From: Membranipora membranacea
Taxonomy: Eukaryota; Bryozoa; Gymnolaemata; Cheilostomatida; Membraniporidae
Assembly: GCA_914767715.1 (NCBI GenBank)
Contig: OU612067.1
Span: 24,712,162-24,776,161 of the forward strand
Length of the DNA: 64,000 nucleotides
Direction of reading: 5' to 3'
The number at the start of each line of letters is the position of its first letter. The first letter of the stretch is position 1. Below are positions 1-12,500 of the stretch, piece by piece. Below the pieces are notes generated by a model that was not told where the DNA came from, searched no databases, and saw only the letters and a list, made by a program, of their open reading frames with translations. The position numbers were made by a program, and so were the translations under genes.

Positions 1-2450
1 TGTTTTTCATATTATGTATGTTAATGATGGCCTTCTCCAATGGATTTGCCCCGGTTTTGGAGCACCTCTACAACATCAAAAAATATACTACATCAGGGTA
101 TTATGTTATATTCGCTGCAGGGTGCCAAAGTATAGGGTTATGTGGTCTAGAAAAAATTGAGAGAAATTGAATTGAATTCAATGCACTTCACTGTGCAATC
201 AAAATGGTTTTGACGCCACCACCAGCATCATTTGCGACGCAGCAAACAGCAGAGTTGTCGAGTTAAGTAGGTGATACTGTTTACCTGAAATGACCCTTGC
301 AAAAAATCTTCATGTATTAAAATGAGCAACCAGATACACTACTCCGGCTTGAGCTTCTTGAAGACCTGTTCATGGTTTCGTTCGATCCAATGAGTAGATT
401 TGATTCTTGCAATTTTAGCGTTGTTCTAGTATCGCGTTTGATTTTTATTAGTTTCTTTGATCTTGAAATCTACAAATACACTCACACCAGTACCTTGTGA
501 TTCAAATTGATATGATAAGTTATACCATGGTTCTATAATCAAATGACGATTGGTAAATGATACATCTTCAACTTGGCAACTTTTTCAGCTAGTGTTGCTG
601 AATCTATTGATTGCAGAGATCATCATAAATAGAGTTTCTACTTCCAAAAATGATCTAATTTTCAATATACACGCCTCCGTATATTTAAAATTAAACAATA
701 AAATGAAACAGATCAGAGCAAAAATCGGCAGCAACGATGTTTCCTTCATGTCAAGCAAGTTCATATTCAAACAAGAAAAGAAATGTAGGGGCGCTCATAT
801 CAGGTTCCTTGACCAGAAAGCTCACCATCAAGGTTGCGCTGTCAGCTGTCTCTTTCAAGCAGATTGTCTTAGTTTAATTGTGCCCTGTCAATAATTACTG
901 CAATTACATGCATACTTTTAACATAGAGCTCGCCTGTCGTAAATTCATGATCACACTGTTTGGACAATTCCAACAGTAAACGGGGATGATGCTGTTATGA
1001 TATAAAAAATACAGATCCGCAGCACTAGTACTCATGAGTTTGGTCTTGTCAGGTTCTAGATTTTTCAGTTCACCAACTCAACATGTAACTACCCCCAATA
1101 GCTGTGACATCTGTAGGGGTAATAGTATATTGTTAACAGTGATAACATGGCAAATCTGAAAACATTCCGCATATTCATTACCATGTTGACTGATATAAAC
1201 AAGGTGCCCCTCCTCAATATTTAATTTATATCTCAAAAACTTAATAAACATAATTCCTACATCTCAACTTTTGGTAACCTATCACATTCATTCATAAACA
1301 TGATCTAGGGAAGCCCAATTAGTCCATTGTTGTAGAGTTAAGTTTCATATAAATACTATGTGTATATATATCATGTATATATATATATATATATATATAG
1401 ACATACAAATCTATAACAGAGGAACATGTATGGTCCTTGAATCATTCCGCTCCTAACTGATAAGGGGTCAAAACTCTGAATTCAAAACATGGGAAAAAGT
1501 GTAGATTGATTTTATCGATTAAATACGTTTTCACTGTTCAATTATATTGGATCAGTTTTTACCCAGTTCAGAATATGTTTGAACCGGTTACCTTATTTCC
1601 AAACAGTCTCATGACATTTTTTATGTACTTAGGAATAGAAGCGAGACAATTTTTTGCAGGTGAGTTTTAGAGTGGCTGAGCTACATTAGAGAGTGTGCCT
1701 ATCTCTGAAACCTTTCTCTCAGAGACTATGATGACACAAACTGTTGATTTAGTGTTTGAAAACTCATTGATTATACTATTATAATTGCAGTCACATCAAA
1801 AAACATCAAATGTTAGATGGAACTTTTCCTGTTTCACTGCTTAACAATATAATAATTGTGTACCATCTTTTCGCCTGCAAAAAGAGGCATTTTACCGCTT
1901 AAGTCACTAAAGTTGACAAGCTATTCATTATAATTCTAAGCTAGATTTTTCATTTAACTCAGTGATAAGTATAAATGAAAACGATTTATATTGATAATGT
2001 TGAATGTTCAATGTCTAGTAATCAAAAATTTTTACGAGTGTTTTTAATAATGATTTTTTATTATTATAATTATCAGCTAGTTGTCTATCCATGGAGAGAG
2101 AGAGGAGACAACTGGTGTTTGATTAAAAAGCATTAAAATCGCTATCTGATTATTCCGCCTGTAACATGTCAAATTGCAAGTCATATTGCTTTTTGGATGA
2201 TGGAACCATATTCTGAATGGACAATTTGGAAATGAATTTGTCTAAATTGAAAGACTTAAGGAGCGAGGATTTTGAGCAACGTTTGTTTGTCAGGATTTTG
2301 CTAAAAAAGCTTCACCACTCGGCAGCAACCAGCGTGAAATTATCAGATCTGTATTTCAACAGAACTTTGCCGTTCGATATGCTGTCCAACTGTTAGTTTC
2401 AACTGTGTCCCCAATCTTATAAAAAATATCATATTAGAGAGTACTCAGTT
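1..2450. other. AT-rich non-coding DNA, no gene recognised
   Basis: I found no conserved protein segment or linked splice sites here. The longest reading frame (550-894, +, 114 codons) shows no family motif, overlaps an equally open frame on the other strand, and has ordinary low-complexity composition. A short TA microsatellite lies near 1369-1400. Confidence 0.5.
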
Positions 2451-2483
2451 CCATTAAACACTCATACAACTTCCTGAGGTGCA

Positions 2484-2606
2484 ATGGGTGTTATAAGACC
2501 TGTGGCAGGTGCTGTATAGAACACAACAAAACTGTATAGGCCTTGAGTGCTGTAAGACGTGTCCCATACAGCACAGGCCACACGTCTTACAACACCTGTT
2601 GCCAGC
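2484..2606. repeat. Imperfect inverted repeat (hairpin)
   Basis: The arm at about 2484-2517 (GTGTTATAAGACCTGTGGC...) recurs in reverse complement at about 2568-2606, with several mismatches and a loop of about 50 bases. It looks like an old palindromic transposon remnant. Open frames across it are by-products of the repeat. Confidence 0.55.
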
Positions 2607-2989
2607 GCCTGTTTTTAATGCCCATTCAGAACAGCATAAATTTTTGTAATGCAAATTCCATCGGTTATTAAAAATGGCGTGATGCTAACTTTTGTCAAGG
2701 TTGATAAATCCCATGAGAAGATAAGGCATATTGCCAAACCTAACTTAAATGGTTGAGCTCAAGTGTATTACCAACTCATTGGTTCATTGATAACAGTTGA
2801 GTTTTGCTATGATTCCCACTCTCCCTGTATTCTCTTTTTTATTATAGGGAGTTGCCCTTTTTCGGAGTTATCAAGTATCAGTTGGGGCGAAACATAATAT
2901 GGGCATTGAGTATAGGCAGGAGCAGCGGACTAAAGACCCAAAAATCAGCGGAACATAGACCCATACGGAACATAGATCCGAACGGAACA

Positions 2990-4420
2990 TAGACCTGCAC
3001 CCGTTTTGCACAATAGTGTTCATCGTTCATTGGGCATCTGCTTTCATAAAAGGTCAAAATGGCGGCCCCCATGAAATATTTAGATTCAGCAAAAGAACAG
3101 AGCTTTTTCTTTTAATTTCCCTCCTACTCTGACCCCTTCCTCCCCTTTGATAGCTATTATTGTAGAAGCAGGTCACAGTGAAGCTGGAAAAATACATTCC
3201 AGTAGGAGTAACAGGCCACTAACATCAAAATGCTGTCATTAGACTAGTAACATTCCAGTTTTCTTCAAATCTGTACCCACAAAGGCTGATGATATTCACA
3301 ATTATTATTAATATTATAACACATTTAGTTGTGGAAACTACTGCTGCATTTCATATTGCTTTATTAGTCTCAATTCAAGCCTGGCAAACAAGTTATAAAG
3401 TCATACAAGCACAGGCCCTAGACAAGACTGCTAGCCTTCCAGACTGCCTAACTAAGGTAAGGAATCGGATATGATCAAAGGACAGCATGAGCCGTTGCAT
3501 TATTGAAGGACCTGCTAGCATCCATTCTGCCCACTGACTACTATTCAAAATAATAAACAAAGTAAGACACACGGAGACTCCCATTATGGTACTATATTTA
3601 CCTCTTTTATTATATTGCATGACACAGCAACAGAACCCAACAGAAGTCCCCTGACAAGCTTTGCTGGAGACAGAACTCAAAATTATGCAGTCTTTGCAGA
3701 CCAAAACTTGCTTTCTCACTGACTGGAAATCATATTGAAATATATTGATTCTTCTGATAAACGGTCAGTGGGAATGCAAGTTTTGGTCTGCAAAATCTGT
3801 GTAACTTTGAGTTCTGTCTCCAGCAGAGCTTGACAGGGAAATTCTGTTGATGTGTCCTGCAATATAAAAGAGGTATTTACCTCTGTCAATTTCGTCTCCA
3901 ACTCCGATTCGGTGATTGTGACTTTTGAAACTGGTTTGCCATTAATCGTTTAACGTACCAGCGTCAAAAAACCGTATATCATGGACTGGTTATGTAACAG
4001 CTAAGTGACATTGGTGGTTAAATGAACTTGCTGGTGGTTGGAAGTTCATTCCAGTCCTTGGTAGTCTTCACAAAAAATGATCGGTGTTGGAGTGAGGTAT
4101 TCTATGTATATGTATACTGGTATACTGGTAAATTGTATATTCTATACAGGTAAATATAGTAGGCCCTAGTACCAAAATTGGCTCCTCCGTGTGTCTTACT
4201 CTGTTTATTATTTTGAGTAGTAGTCAGTGGGGTGGGCAGAATAGATGCTAGCAAGTCCTTCAATGGCTCATGAAGGACAGGTAGCATGGAATAAAAGTTT
4301 TATTCCATGCTACCTTTTATCATATTTTAGGCAGTTTGGAAGGCTAGCAGTCCTGCTTGGGGCCTGTGGTACTTAGCACTAGCAGCCTGTCCAGCAGAGG
4401 ACTCCCTAGTTGAGTTTGAA
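2990..4420. mobile_element. Foldback element, copy 1
   Basis: The unit has large internal inverted arms. The outer arms are about 3410-3600 and 4160-4369 (both carry GACTGCTAGCCTTCCA and, in the opposite sense, GTGTGTCTTACTCTGTTTAT). An inner pair lies at about 3660-3710 and 3780-3835, around GAGTTCTGTCTCC. Between them is a remnant of the C-terminal end of a LINE reverse-transcriptase protein on the - strand (about 3940-4085). The whole unit, including non-palindromic flank down to about 2990, recurs in inverted orientation at 18722-20156. No transposase of its own is visible, so it is either non-autonomous or a composite of nested insertions. The outer limits are approximate because I aligned the copies by eye. 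Confidence 0.7.
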
Positions 4421-4559
4421 TCAGAAGGGGGGGGGGTCGTGGGGAATTGAGACTGACGGTGGATCACTGAGGTGAATTGGTGGATCACAGACTTAGTCTC
4501 ACACATAGCCCCACACCCCCAAACTTGCTCTCGGTAGTACTGTGTGGGGCACATGAGCC

Positions 4560-5530
4560 ATTGAAGGACTTGCTAAATTGGGTATAGTCACTGGGTTCGA
4601 TCTTGTTCCTGTTATCCATCAATGATCTTCCCACCTACATCTCACACGGCTCGCGAGTTAGACTCACCACAGATGACTGCATCCTGTACCGAAAAGTCAA
4701 CACCAATGCAGACAGCAAGAAACTACAGGAAGACACAGACGGCCTCCTGGAGTGGGAGAGGGATTGGTCGATGTCATTCCACACGACTAAGTGCCAAGTT
4801 CTGAACATTACCAACAAGAAGAAAAAGATTCTCCTTCCCTAAAGGATCACCTCGTGGCCAAGTACCTAGGAGCGATCATCGCAAACAACCTGTCATGCAA
4901 CAATCATATCGACCAAATCACTGAAAAGGCAAGGAGAACGTTAGGTTTCATACAGTGAAACCTATGGCATCTCCCGAAAGATCTGAAGCAGACCGCCTAC
5001 CGATCACTAGTACACCCACAACTGGAGTATTGCTCTTCCGACAGCAACAACAAGAAGCTTGAAAGTGTCCAGAGGCGAGCAGCGCGTATTGATGTGAGAT
5101 ATTTTGGCAGGAGGAGCAGCGTAAATGCTATGCTGGAGTCCCTGGCCTGGCCTTCACTGGAGCTCCGACGAAGCCAGGCGAAACTAATCCTTCTATACAA
5201 GTCTCTGCATGGCCAGATAGCTATCCCTCAGTCACTCTTCATTGTTACAACTGACATCAGGAACCTGCAGCGTATCCGACTGCCTTATGCTCGTCTAGAT
5301 GTCCACAGAACCTCATTCGTTTCGACTGCCATCAGACTGTGGAACGTGCTACTTGTCGAGATCCGATCTTCTCCCACACTCGAGGTCTTCCGGGAGCGAG
5401 TGTCAGTCTAGACACTCACCTGCCTTTCTCCTCGGCACTGTATATACATTTCTGTACAATTCACACACGACCATTAATTGCATCCGCACGAATGATTTTA
5501 ACTGTGCGAATATATGTACATTTAACTGAA
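4560..5530 (+). mobile_element. 5'-truncated non-LTR retrotransposon (LINE), decayed
   Basis: The reading frame starts inside the reverse-transcriptase domain at a G-S-I-L-F-L-L-S-I-N-D-L-P segment, followed by a T-D-D-C-I-L-Y version of the catalytic YADD/FADD motif (about 4603-4842). After a frame change the C-terminal region continues through LGAIIANNLSCNNHIDQI, an in-frame TGA near 4957, VHPQLEYCS and VQRRAARIDVRYF, ending at 5411 in a typical LINE tail. The 3' non-coding region runs to roughly 5530. Family level: jockey/CR1-type non-LTR elements share this order of motifs. It lacks the endonuclease and the first RT motifs, has frameshifts, and cannot be active. Confidence 0.8.
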
Positions 5531-5534
5531 GACC

Positions 5535-6490
5535 TTTTCACAAAATGCCTGTGTGCTTGTGGCCTTAAGAGATTGTGTATGTAAAGGCTGGTGGTTGGAG
5601 GGGGGGGGGGGGGCGGTGGTTGACAGGTGCAGCTGAAATTTCTATGATTGGCCTGGGCTACTCAGCTCTAGATCTAGCCAGGGATCAACAGGTCCAAATT
5701 GCAGGGCCTGGGCACAACTGTCTGCACGTCTGCATGTCTTTGCGCAAGCTGAGTTAACATGCTAACTTAGGTTGCTTAACAATATATGCAGATGACGTAT
5801 TGTTAGTTATGGTGCTATGGCATAGATAGGCCTATACATAAAGCGCACAAAGTAGGGAACATCTCAGACTAAAACATTTGAACGCCGGCTCTAGGCCTAC
5901 TTAATATCAGAAGAGCTTGGTTTGGTTACCCAGGCTACCTAGATCTTGCTCTTTTGTCTCCTCGTTCAGTTTTTGATGATTTATCAATATGAACAAGTCA
6001 AAATGCTGACTATATATACTAGCTTTCTTTTGATAGTATAAAGTATTTTCTGTAGTGCAAACTTGCTCTTAATACCCCTACTGGCTCGAGACAATCTTGG
6101 GATGGTTGTCTCTGGCCAGTAGAGAGGCTACCACGTGATCAATAATCCGAGCTATTAGAGATGGGTCATGCGTGTCTATGCCCGTTTCAGAAATGTTAGT
6201 CCAGCCCTCAAGAAATGAAGCATGTGCAGTTGGCTTAATATCTGATCATTTCAAAAGTAGAGTGTCTTTTATTTGCCATAGTATTTTTCATATTGAGAAT
6301 GAAAGACCAGAATTGATACCTATTTCCAAAAGCTGTGTGGCTGAAGTGTAAGCGGAAAAAACCTGACAGTTTTTAGTAGTATAGACAACACCCCCCTACA
6401 GAGTGGAATGTAGTGTTAGGCTCAATAGTCCCTGGTAAGCTGCAAGAACTGTTGGGTAAGGTATGAGCCTTGTATTTTACTCTTTTTTCT
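5535..6490. other. Intergenic stretch upstream of the HECT gene
   Basis: It contains a poly-G run near 5598-5614 and otherwise ordinary AT-rich sequence. The HECT start codon follows a splice acceptor, so an untranslated first exon and the promoter probably lie in this stretch or further upstream. I cannot place them. Confidence 0.4.
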
Positions 6491-6506
6491 AGAAATATTT
6501 GGCGAG

Positions 6507-9500
6507 ATGGCTCAGTCTCAAAGACTTCAAGATTTGCGAGGTTTTCTCAGACGTCCTAGATCAACCTCCCAAAGAACGCGGTGGGTATTATTTCAATTTG
6601 TTTAGATTATGCTATGAGTAAACACGTTAATTATTAGATGGCATGTTCTCATAAATAGTTGGAACCATTATTGTTTTGTATAATGTAAGAGTTGTTCACT
6701 TCTAGTGTGATAGTTTGGCTTGTTGGCTGTGATTCTAACTAAAGAAATATTGATGAGGGACGGCATATTCCCAGCCTCAATGTTAGTAATTTAACGGGAA
6801 CCGCTTGTAGCCTGCTGATCGTTCAGATACTGATATAGGTACGATAATGTTTCAACCTTTTTGCATTGTTGAACCTGAACTCAGTCAACAAGTCAACAGA
6901 AACCTCATATCCTGTCTTATCTTGTCAGTGGCTCTGAAACTCGGTTATTCGGTTATTTCTTAGACCCATAATATGACCCTGTGGAACTAGTGACATTGAC
7001 TTACACATTCGTATTTGTATATATATATATATATGTTAGATAGGCAGATCCTCCATCACAAGCATAATAAATATTTTGCAATTTGACGCACATCAATATC
7101 AAGAGGACATAACCATGACACCATGTTGGTTTTCAACTTCTGTATCCTTTCTGATGGTGATATTATTTTATATTTAAGTCTTCTGGAATGCTCTTGGTGC
7201 CTGCAATTTCCAAAATCAATGTTCCTCCATATAGTAAGCAATCCAGGTGCCCATGTTTTCTTTTCATAATACTAAATTGGTACTATTATTGAATATAATC
7301 ATAATTATTGTTTTATATCATCAGTATGTTTAGGTTTTCAATTGTCTGGTAAGTGTAATGCCTTTTTGAATCATTGTAGGAATTTGCCCAAGCCAGGCAG
7401 GACATTCTCAAAAACAGTCCTGCTACTTACGTCCCCTACTGTTCGTAAAGTGCCTTTGGGCCAGGCGAAGCTCAAGCTCTACCTCAATAAGCATATATTT
7501 AATGCTGTTGATATACCGATGGAGGTGGACGGGGAGGGTCTGTTTTGATTTTTCACAAAACTCTTTGAAGAGAACCTGCAGGGGGCAAGGTAATATTGCT
7601 CAACCTTTTCATGTTTCAAATATCGACGAAACACAAAATTTTTCCCCAAATATGCCCGCTAACCAGCTGCAACTGTCAAATATTGAGATTGATTTGAACA
7701 TCGGAACAAAGTAGGGATTCATGAAAAACTTAATTAACACAATCAAAGGGTCGTTGACAATAGCCTTACCAAAGTCATTGGGTTGGACATGGTGGATGCA
7801 TTGGTAATGGAATAGGCCATGTTAATCTGGGTAATTCTTCTATCTATTGGGGTTTATCGTCATAATTGCTGCCCTCCAATGCAAAAAACCCGTAACTCCT
7901 GATATATTGGTATTTTCAGCTGATTTTCAAACCATGCAAAAAGCCAATAGAGTGATGAGATGTTGATTATTTGCATGGTCTCGGTGCCAGAACCATGCAA
8001 ATAACCAACATCTCATCAAGTTATGTGTTTCTGCATGGTATGACAATAGGCAATGGATTATCATTGTAAAAACCATTAAATTAATGGGTATCTAATCAAT
8101 AAAACAACAATAGCTTGGGTTTGGATGAGTTCAACCCTTCAGTTCAGAAATCTGAGAGGGGACAACTCATGACCGTTGTCACTAGTATTAAAATTTCATT
8201 ATTGAAGACACCTCTGTCGTCTTCACAGTTCTCAGAGGTTAGCAATGTAATATATTTTATGATTTCTAGAATAGCTTCAATTATGGTGAATGTCGGCCAC
8301 AATTTAGCACCACCCAATCTTCCACCAGGCGAGACACTAAACGGAGTGAACTTGAAGAAGGTGATGGGGCAGTCCAAATATTTGTACCTCTTGCCAAACC
8401 GCAATCTTCCAGATCCTGTAATACCCAAGGAGTACTTTGTAAGTCAATTCTCATAGACTGTTTCATTTCAATCTCTGATCAATCTCGCATCACAGAAGAA
8501 GGTTATGGGTAATGTCCACTTGCTGAATGATGTCGAACATGACAAAAGTCATCAAATAAAACGCATATTACCCTACAGCATTTAATTAAGCCACCTGAGG
8601 TCCCAAGCCGTTGTACACAAAGAATTTAGACTATAGTTTAGATTATTCTGGGTTATAGCTAGCCTGTCTTGACAAGCCTCTCTGGTGAGGGGGGGGGGTG
8701 GGGAGAGTGCTTGTCAACTTCAAACATCATAGGTCGACAACTTTGGAGCTATCCTCTCAATTTCAATGAAGTTACTCATTGAAATTGAGAGGATAACTCC
8801 AAATTTGTCGACCTAGGTTTACCTATGATGTTGGAAGTTGACAAGCCCTCTCCCCCCCCCCCAGAGAGGCTTGTCAAGACAGGCTAGATTATAGCCTACG
8901 GATCAAATTTGGAGTTTCAACGTATTTCTTTCTTATTAAGATGACATGAAAAGTCTCCACGTTGTTACATATATGTTTGTATTCTATTATGCCTAGCTTT
9001 GTTTCCAACACTCCAAAGCCTGAATCCGAAGGCAATGTTCCCCCACCTTACTCTGGAAGCTTTCAATAAGCCTTATACTAGCTTGTTTACTGAAGTTGTC
9101 TCCCCTGGTGTGTCCACAAAATTCACAGAGCGGCTGGTCGTGGACAATATTTGTCAGCAGTTCCAAAATCCTGGCATCTAATTTACTGGTCAACCCAATT
9201 TGGGCGGAGCTATTATAAGGCTTATTGTGGTTGCTTGACATGCTAAAAGTTTTGAGACAGCTGTAACCTGATGCAAGATTCAGAATTGCCAATTCAATGG
9301 ACAGTAGCACATCAAATTCTTTACACACACCCATTAATGCCAAGGATGACATCGCTCTCCATCAAAAAGTTACTGCGTTTTCTATACATGTAGCTTCGCT
9401 TAGTGCATCGCATCCTGTTTCTGTCAGTCTTTGCCTATCTTGATCCGATATTCACCAAAGTTGGGCTGCCACGGGGATTTTTAATGGGGCAATTCTGGAG

Positions 9501-12500
9501 CTCACATCAGTGTAGCTCTGCGAGCAGTTTATGTCTAACAACTGCATTTCTCACCCTTATTGGCAATATCGCTGCCTTATTATTGGTTTGTATGAAATGC
9601 TTAAATGAGTCACTGTGCTTAACGTGATATATCGCCTCTGCTCTAGCAAACACACAGGTGTGTACTGCTCTGTTCACTTGAACTATTAAACATGTTCATT
9701 TTTATTTCAATGTTGGCTACCAATGTGACTATGTTCTATTTGCAATATTATGGGATATATTACGGGTCTCCGAAATAATTAGAAGCAAGATTCTTTTGCA
9801 TATTAAATCCTGCTGCTATGTGAGAACCTTGTTAATCTTATGTTGCTTCAAATAATACAAAAATACTTAATAGCCCGCTGTTTGCGAAACGGTATCATTG
9901 GATGTAGAATAGGATCTTAGTGAACCAGTCAGGGCGGACTCCAAAGAGAGGACAACTCTTACAACTTTATAAAATAGTGTTTCCGTGCATTTGTGAGGCC
10001 CATAATGTGCCCAGTTGGTTTGTCAGTAGCAACTTTGGAACACAATGTTTAATTATAATTTGACGTTTCCTGTTCGTGTTGGACTGCTTTCAAACATTTC
10101 TGATTTTGCTCAATTTGGCTACTTTTGGTTGATGTATAGATGCCCTCCGTTTTAAAAAGGGAGCAACCTTGTGATCGATTGTGAGTGCTATTGTTCTGAG
10201 CAAACTATGACACATTGTACAAAACTCTCGCTGTCCCTCCCTATGTCCAGTCTAAACCCGGGTATCCGTTTCTGCCATTGGGATTTTTTAATTCCTATCA
10301 CGAGTAACAATGATAACAAGTGCACCACCTCATTACCCTTACTTAATAGGACCAAGCTGTGAAGCGTGAACTATCCGTTTTATAGGGCTATAAAATAGTA
10401 TAACTAACCAACCATTTATTTCTTAGTAGTGATAGCAGCGACCTGGACGATCTCCCAGACATTAATGTGACATCAACACTACCGGACGGTGCCAGTGCAA
10501 GGTACAGTATTGTATGAGTTGTACTCAACTTTACTAGCCCAATGTTGTTCAACACTTTTTGATTAATCATTTGACACTCGAGGATTTTTTCGGTATTAGG
10601 TGGTGGCTGGTCTTGAGGACAATGCAGACAGGAGGTGAACAGTGTGAAATACCCGGATGCCAAGCATAGCCAGGGGCGACTTTACCAACCCATGGAATCA
10701 TATGCAATACTCCTTCCTCACTCAATCATAATCTCTTTCTTGCTACAGTCATGAACATCCTGATGCTGGAGATAGTGATATTGAGGTCATTGATGAAGGT
10801 ACTGGTGGCAATGTATCACCTCAAAATACTACAGCTGCAGTCTTGGATGCAGGTGGAAACTCGCTGTCAGGAAGCTCTTTAGCTGGAAGTTCGGTGTCTG
10901 AAAGCTCAACTAATGGAAGCTCGGCTACTCGAAGCTCAGCTGCTGCAGGGTCAGCTACTGTAGGCTCAGTTACTGGAAGCTCAGCAGCTGCAAGCTCGAC
11001 CACCCAAACAACTGGTTCAATGAGGTCTGAAGGTAGCACTGCTGCTGAGAGTGCTGAGGTCACAATATCACAAGCTGTAGAGTTTGCGAAGAGGTTAGTA
11101 AAGTAAAGCATACTGTAATTTTTGTTACGCAAGTTATAGACATTGGAATTGACAATACTGTTATTGTAGATTATTCAAATGTCTAGTTTAATTGCTATTT
11201 GTTGTCAGATCTTCAAATGCTCCTACACACTGCACTATGTGATCACCGTGATGCTTTTTGTTTCTTTAGCCGTCTCGCAACACACTGTGATTGCAGTCAG
11301 GTACCCTTCTATTTAATTAAGCGTTGCGTTCTCCTTCAAACTCCAAAATGTTATGTACCACATATATTATTGGTCTTGTTTGATCATTTGCACAGACATA
11401 GCACCAGACCTACTGCCAACGTAAAAAGCACGATCTCAGAATTTCTAAGACGGTATAGACGACAGGACTCCAGAGCTCTGGATTTGGTGAGCTTGGACCA
11501 GGTGATACAAGGAGCTCAAGATGAAATATTTGTGAATCGGGATGGTTTGCTAAAATCAGCGAATGAAGAGTTTGTCGATACTGAACTTGATCCTCGTGTC
11601 ACACTGGTTGTAAACTACCATGGCGAAGGTATTATTATCATTGAATCATTTTCCCTATACATGTATGCGGCCGTTTATCAGTTTGAAGTTAGGCTTGAAG
11701 TTTTAGAACAATGGGGAGCCATTTGACATCCTCTGATTGTTAAATGTGTAAACAGGGAGACTTAAAAGAACATGCTGTATATATTGTGTTGAAGATGGTT
11801 TGCTCAGCTTCCCCCAACTACAATTTTATGTATTCTTGTGAAGTCAGTTTCCCATGTAAGTTAGGTAGAACATAACCATTACCTAAAATACACTACACTA
11901 AGCAGGTATTTTGGTATCAAATGACAAAATTCTATCAACTCCAAACAAACCACCGTCTAACATTTATGGGTTGAGTCCACTTCATAGAGCGAACATACAG
12001 TGTATGTTAACTTTCAATCATTGGTAGTGTCAATGCTAATCAATATAGTATTAAACCAAGGAGAGTTAATTACATTGGTTAAACCCAAAGATATGACATG
12101 TATGACATAGGAAGACTGCGCATGTGCAGGATTATAGTAGTGATTATAATTAAGGGTGGGGAAGGACTGCAGTCCAGTTGTTTTATCAATGGAACTTTAC
12201 AGCTCCGATTTTATATATGTTTGCATTGAGCTATCTGACGTCATCAGACGGGAAGCGTAATGATATCATGTAAAAATCTGTTTTGAAGTTTTCGCATTGA
12301 AAAGACTCAGGTTCTGCAGTCCTTCCCCAAACTTATTTAGTTACGGTCACCACCCGTACTTTTTCTTGCACACGGGTGGTCGTCCTATGGTTTATGAGTA
12401 AATGGTGGGGTTTTATGAGTTTTATGGTGTGGTGGCCTTTCACTATCCAACATATACCGCTCGACTATAGTGCTGCATAATGAAATTGGTGTATGGTATA

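Noticed and set aside
2454-2654. 66-codon Cys-rich frame on the - strand
   Set aside because: It lies across the 2484-2606 hairpin and its Cys pattern comes from the two repeat arms.
10821-11132. 103-codon frame on the - strand rich in Glu, Leu, Pro and Ala
   Set aside because: Mirror of the low-complexity Ser/Ala-rich HECT exon at 10749-11093, which is supported by splice phase.
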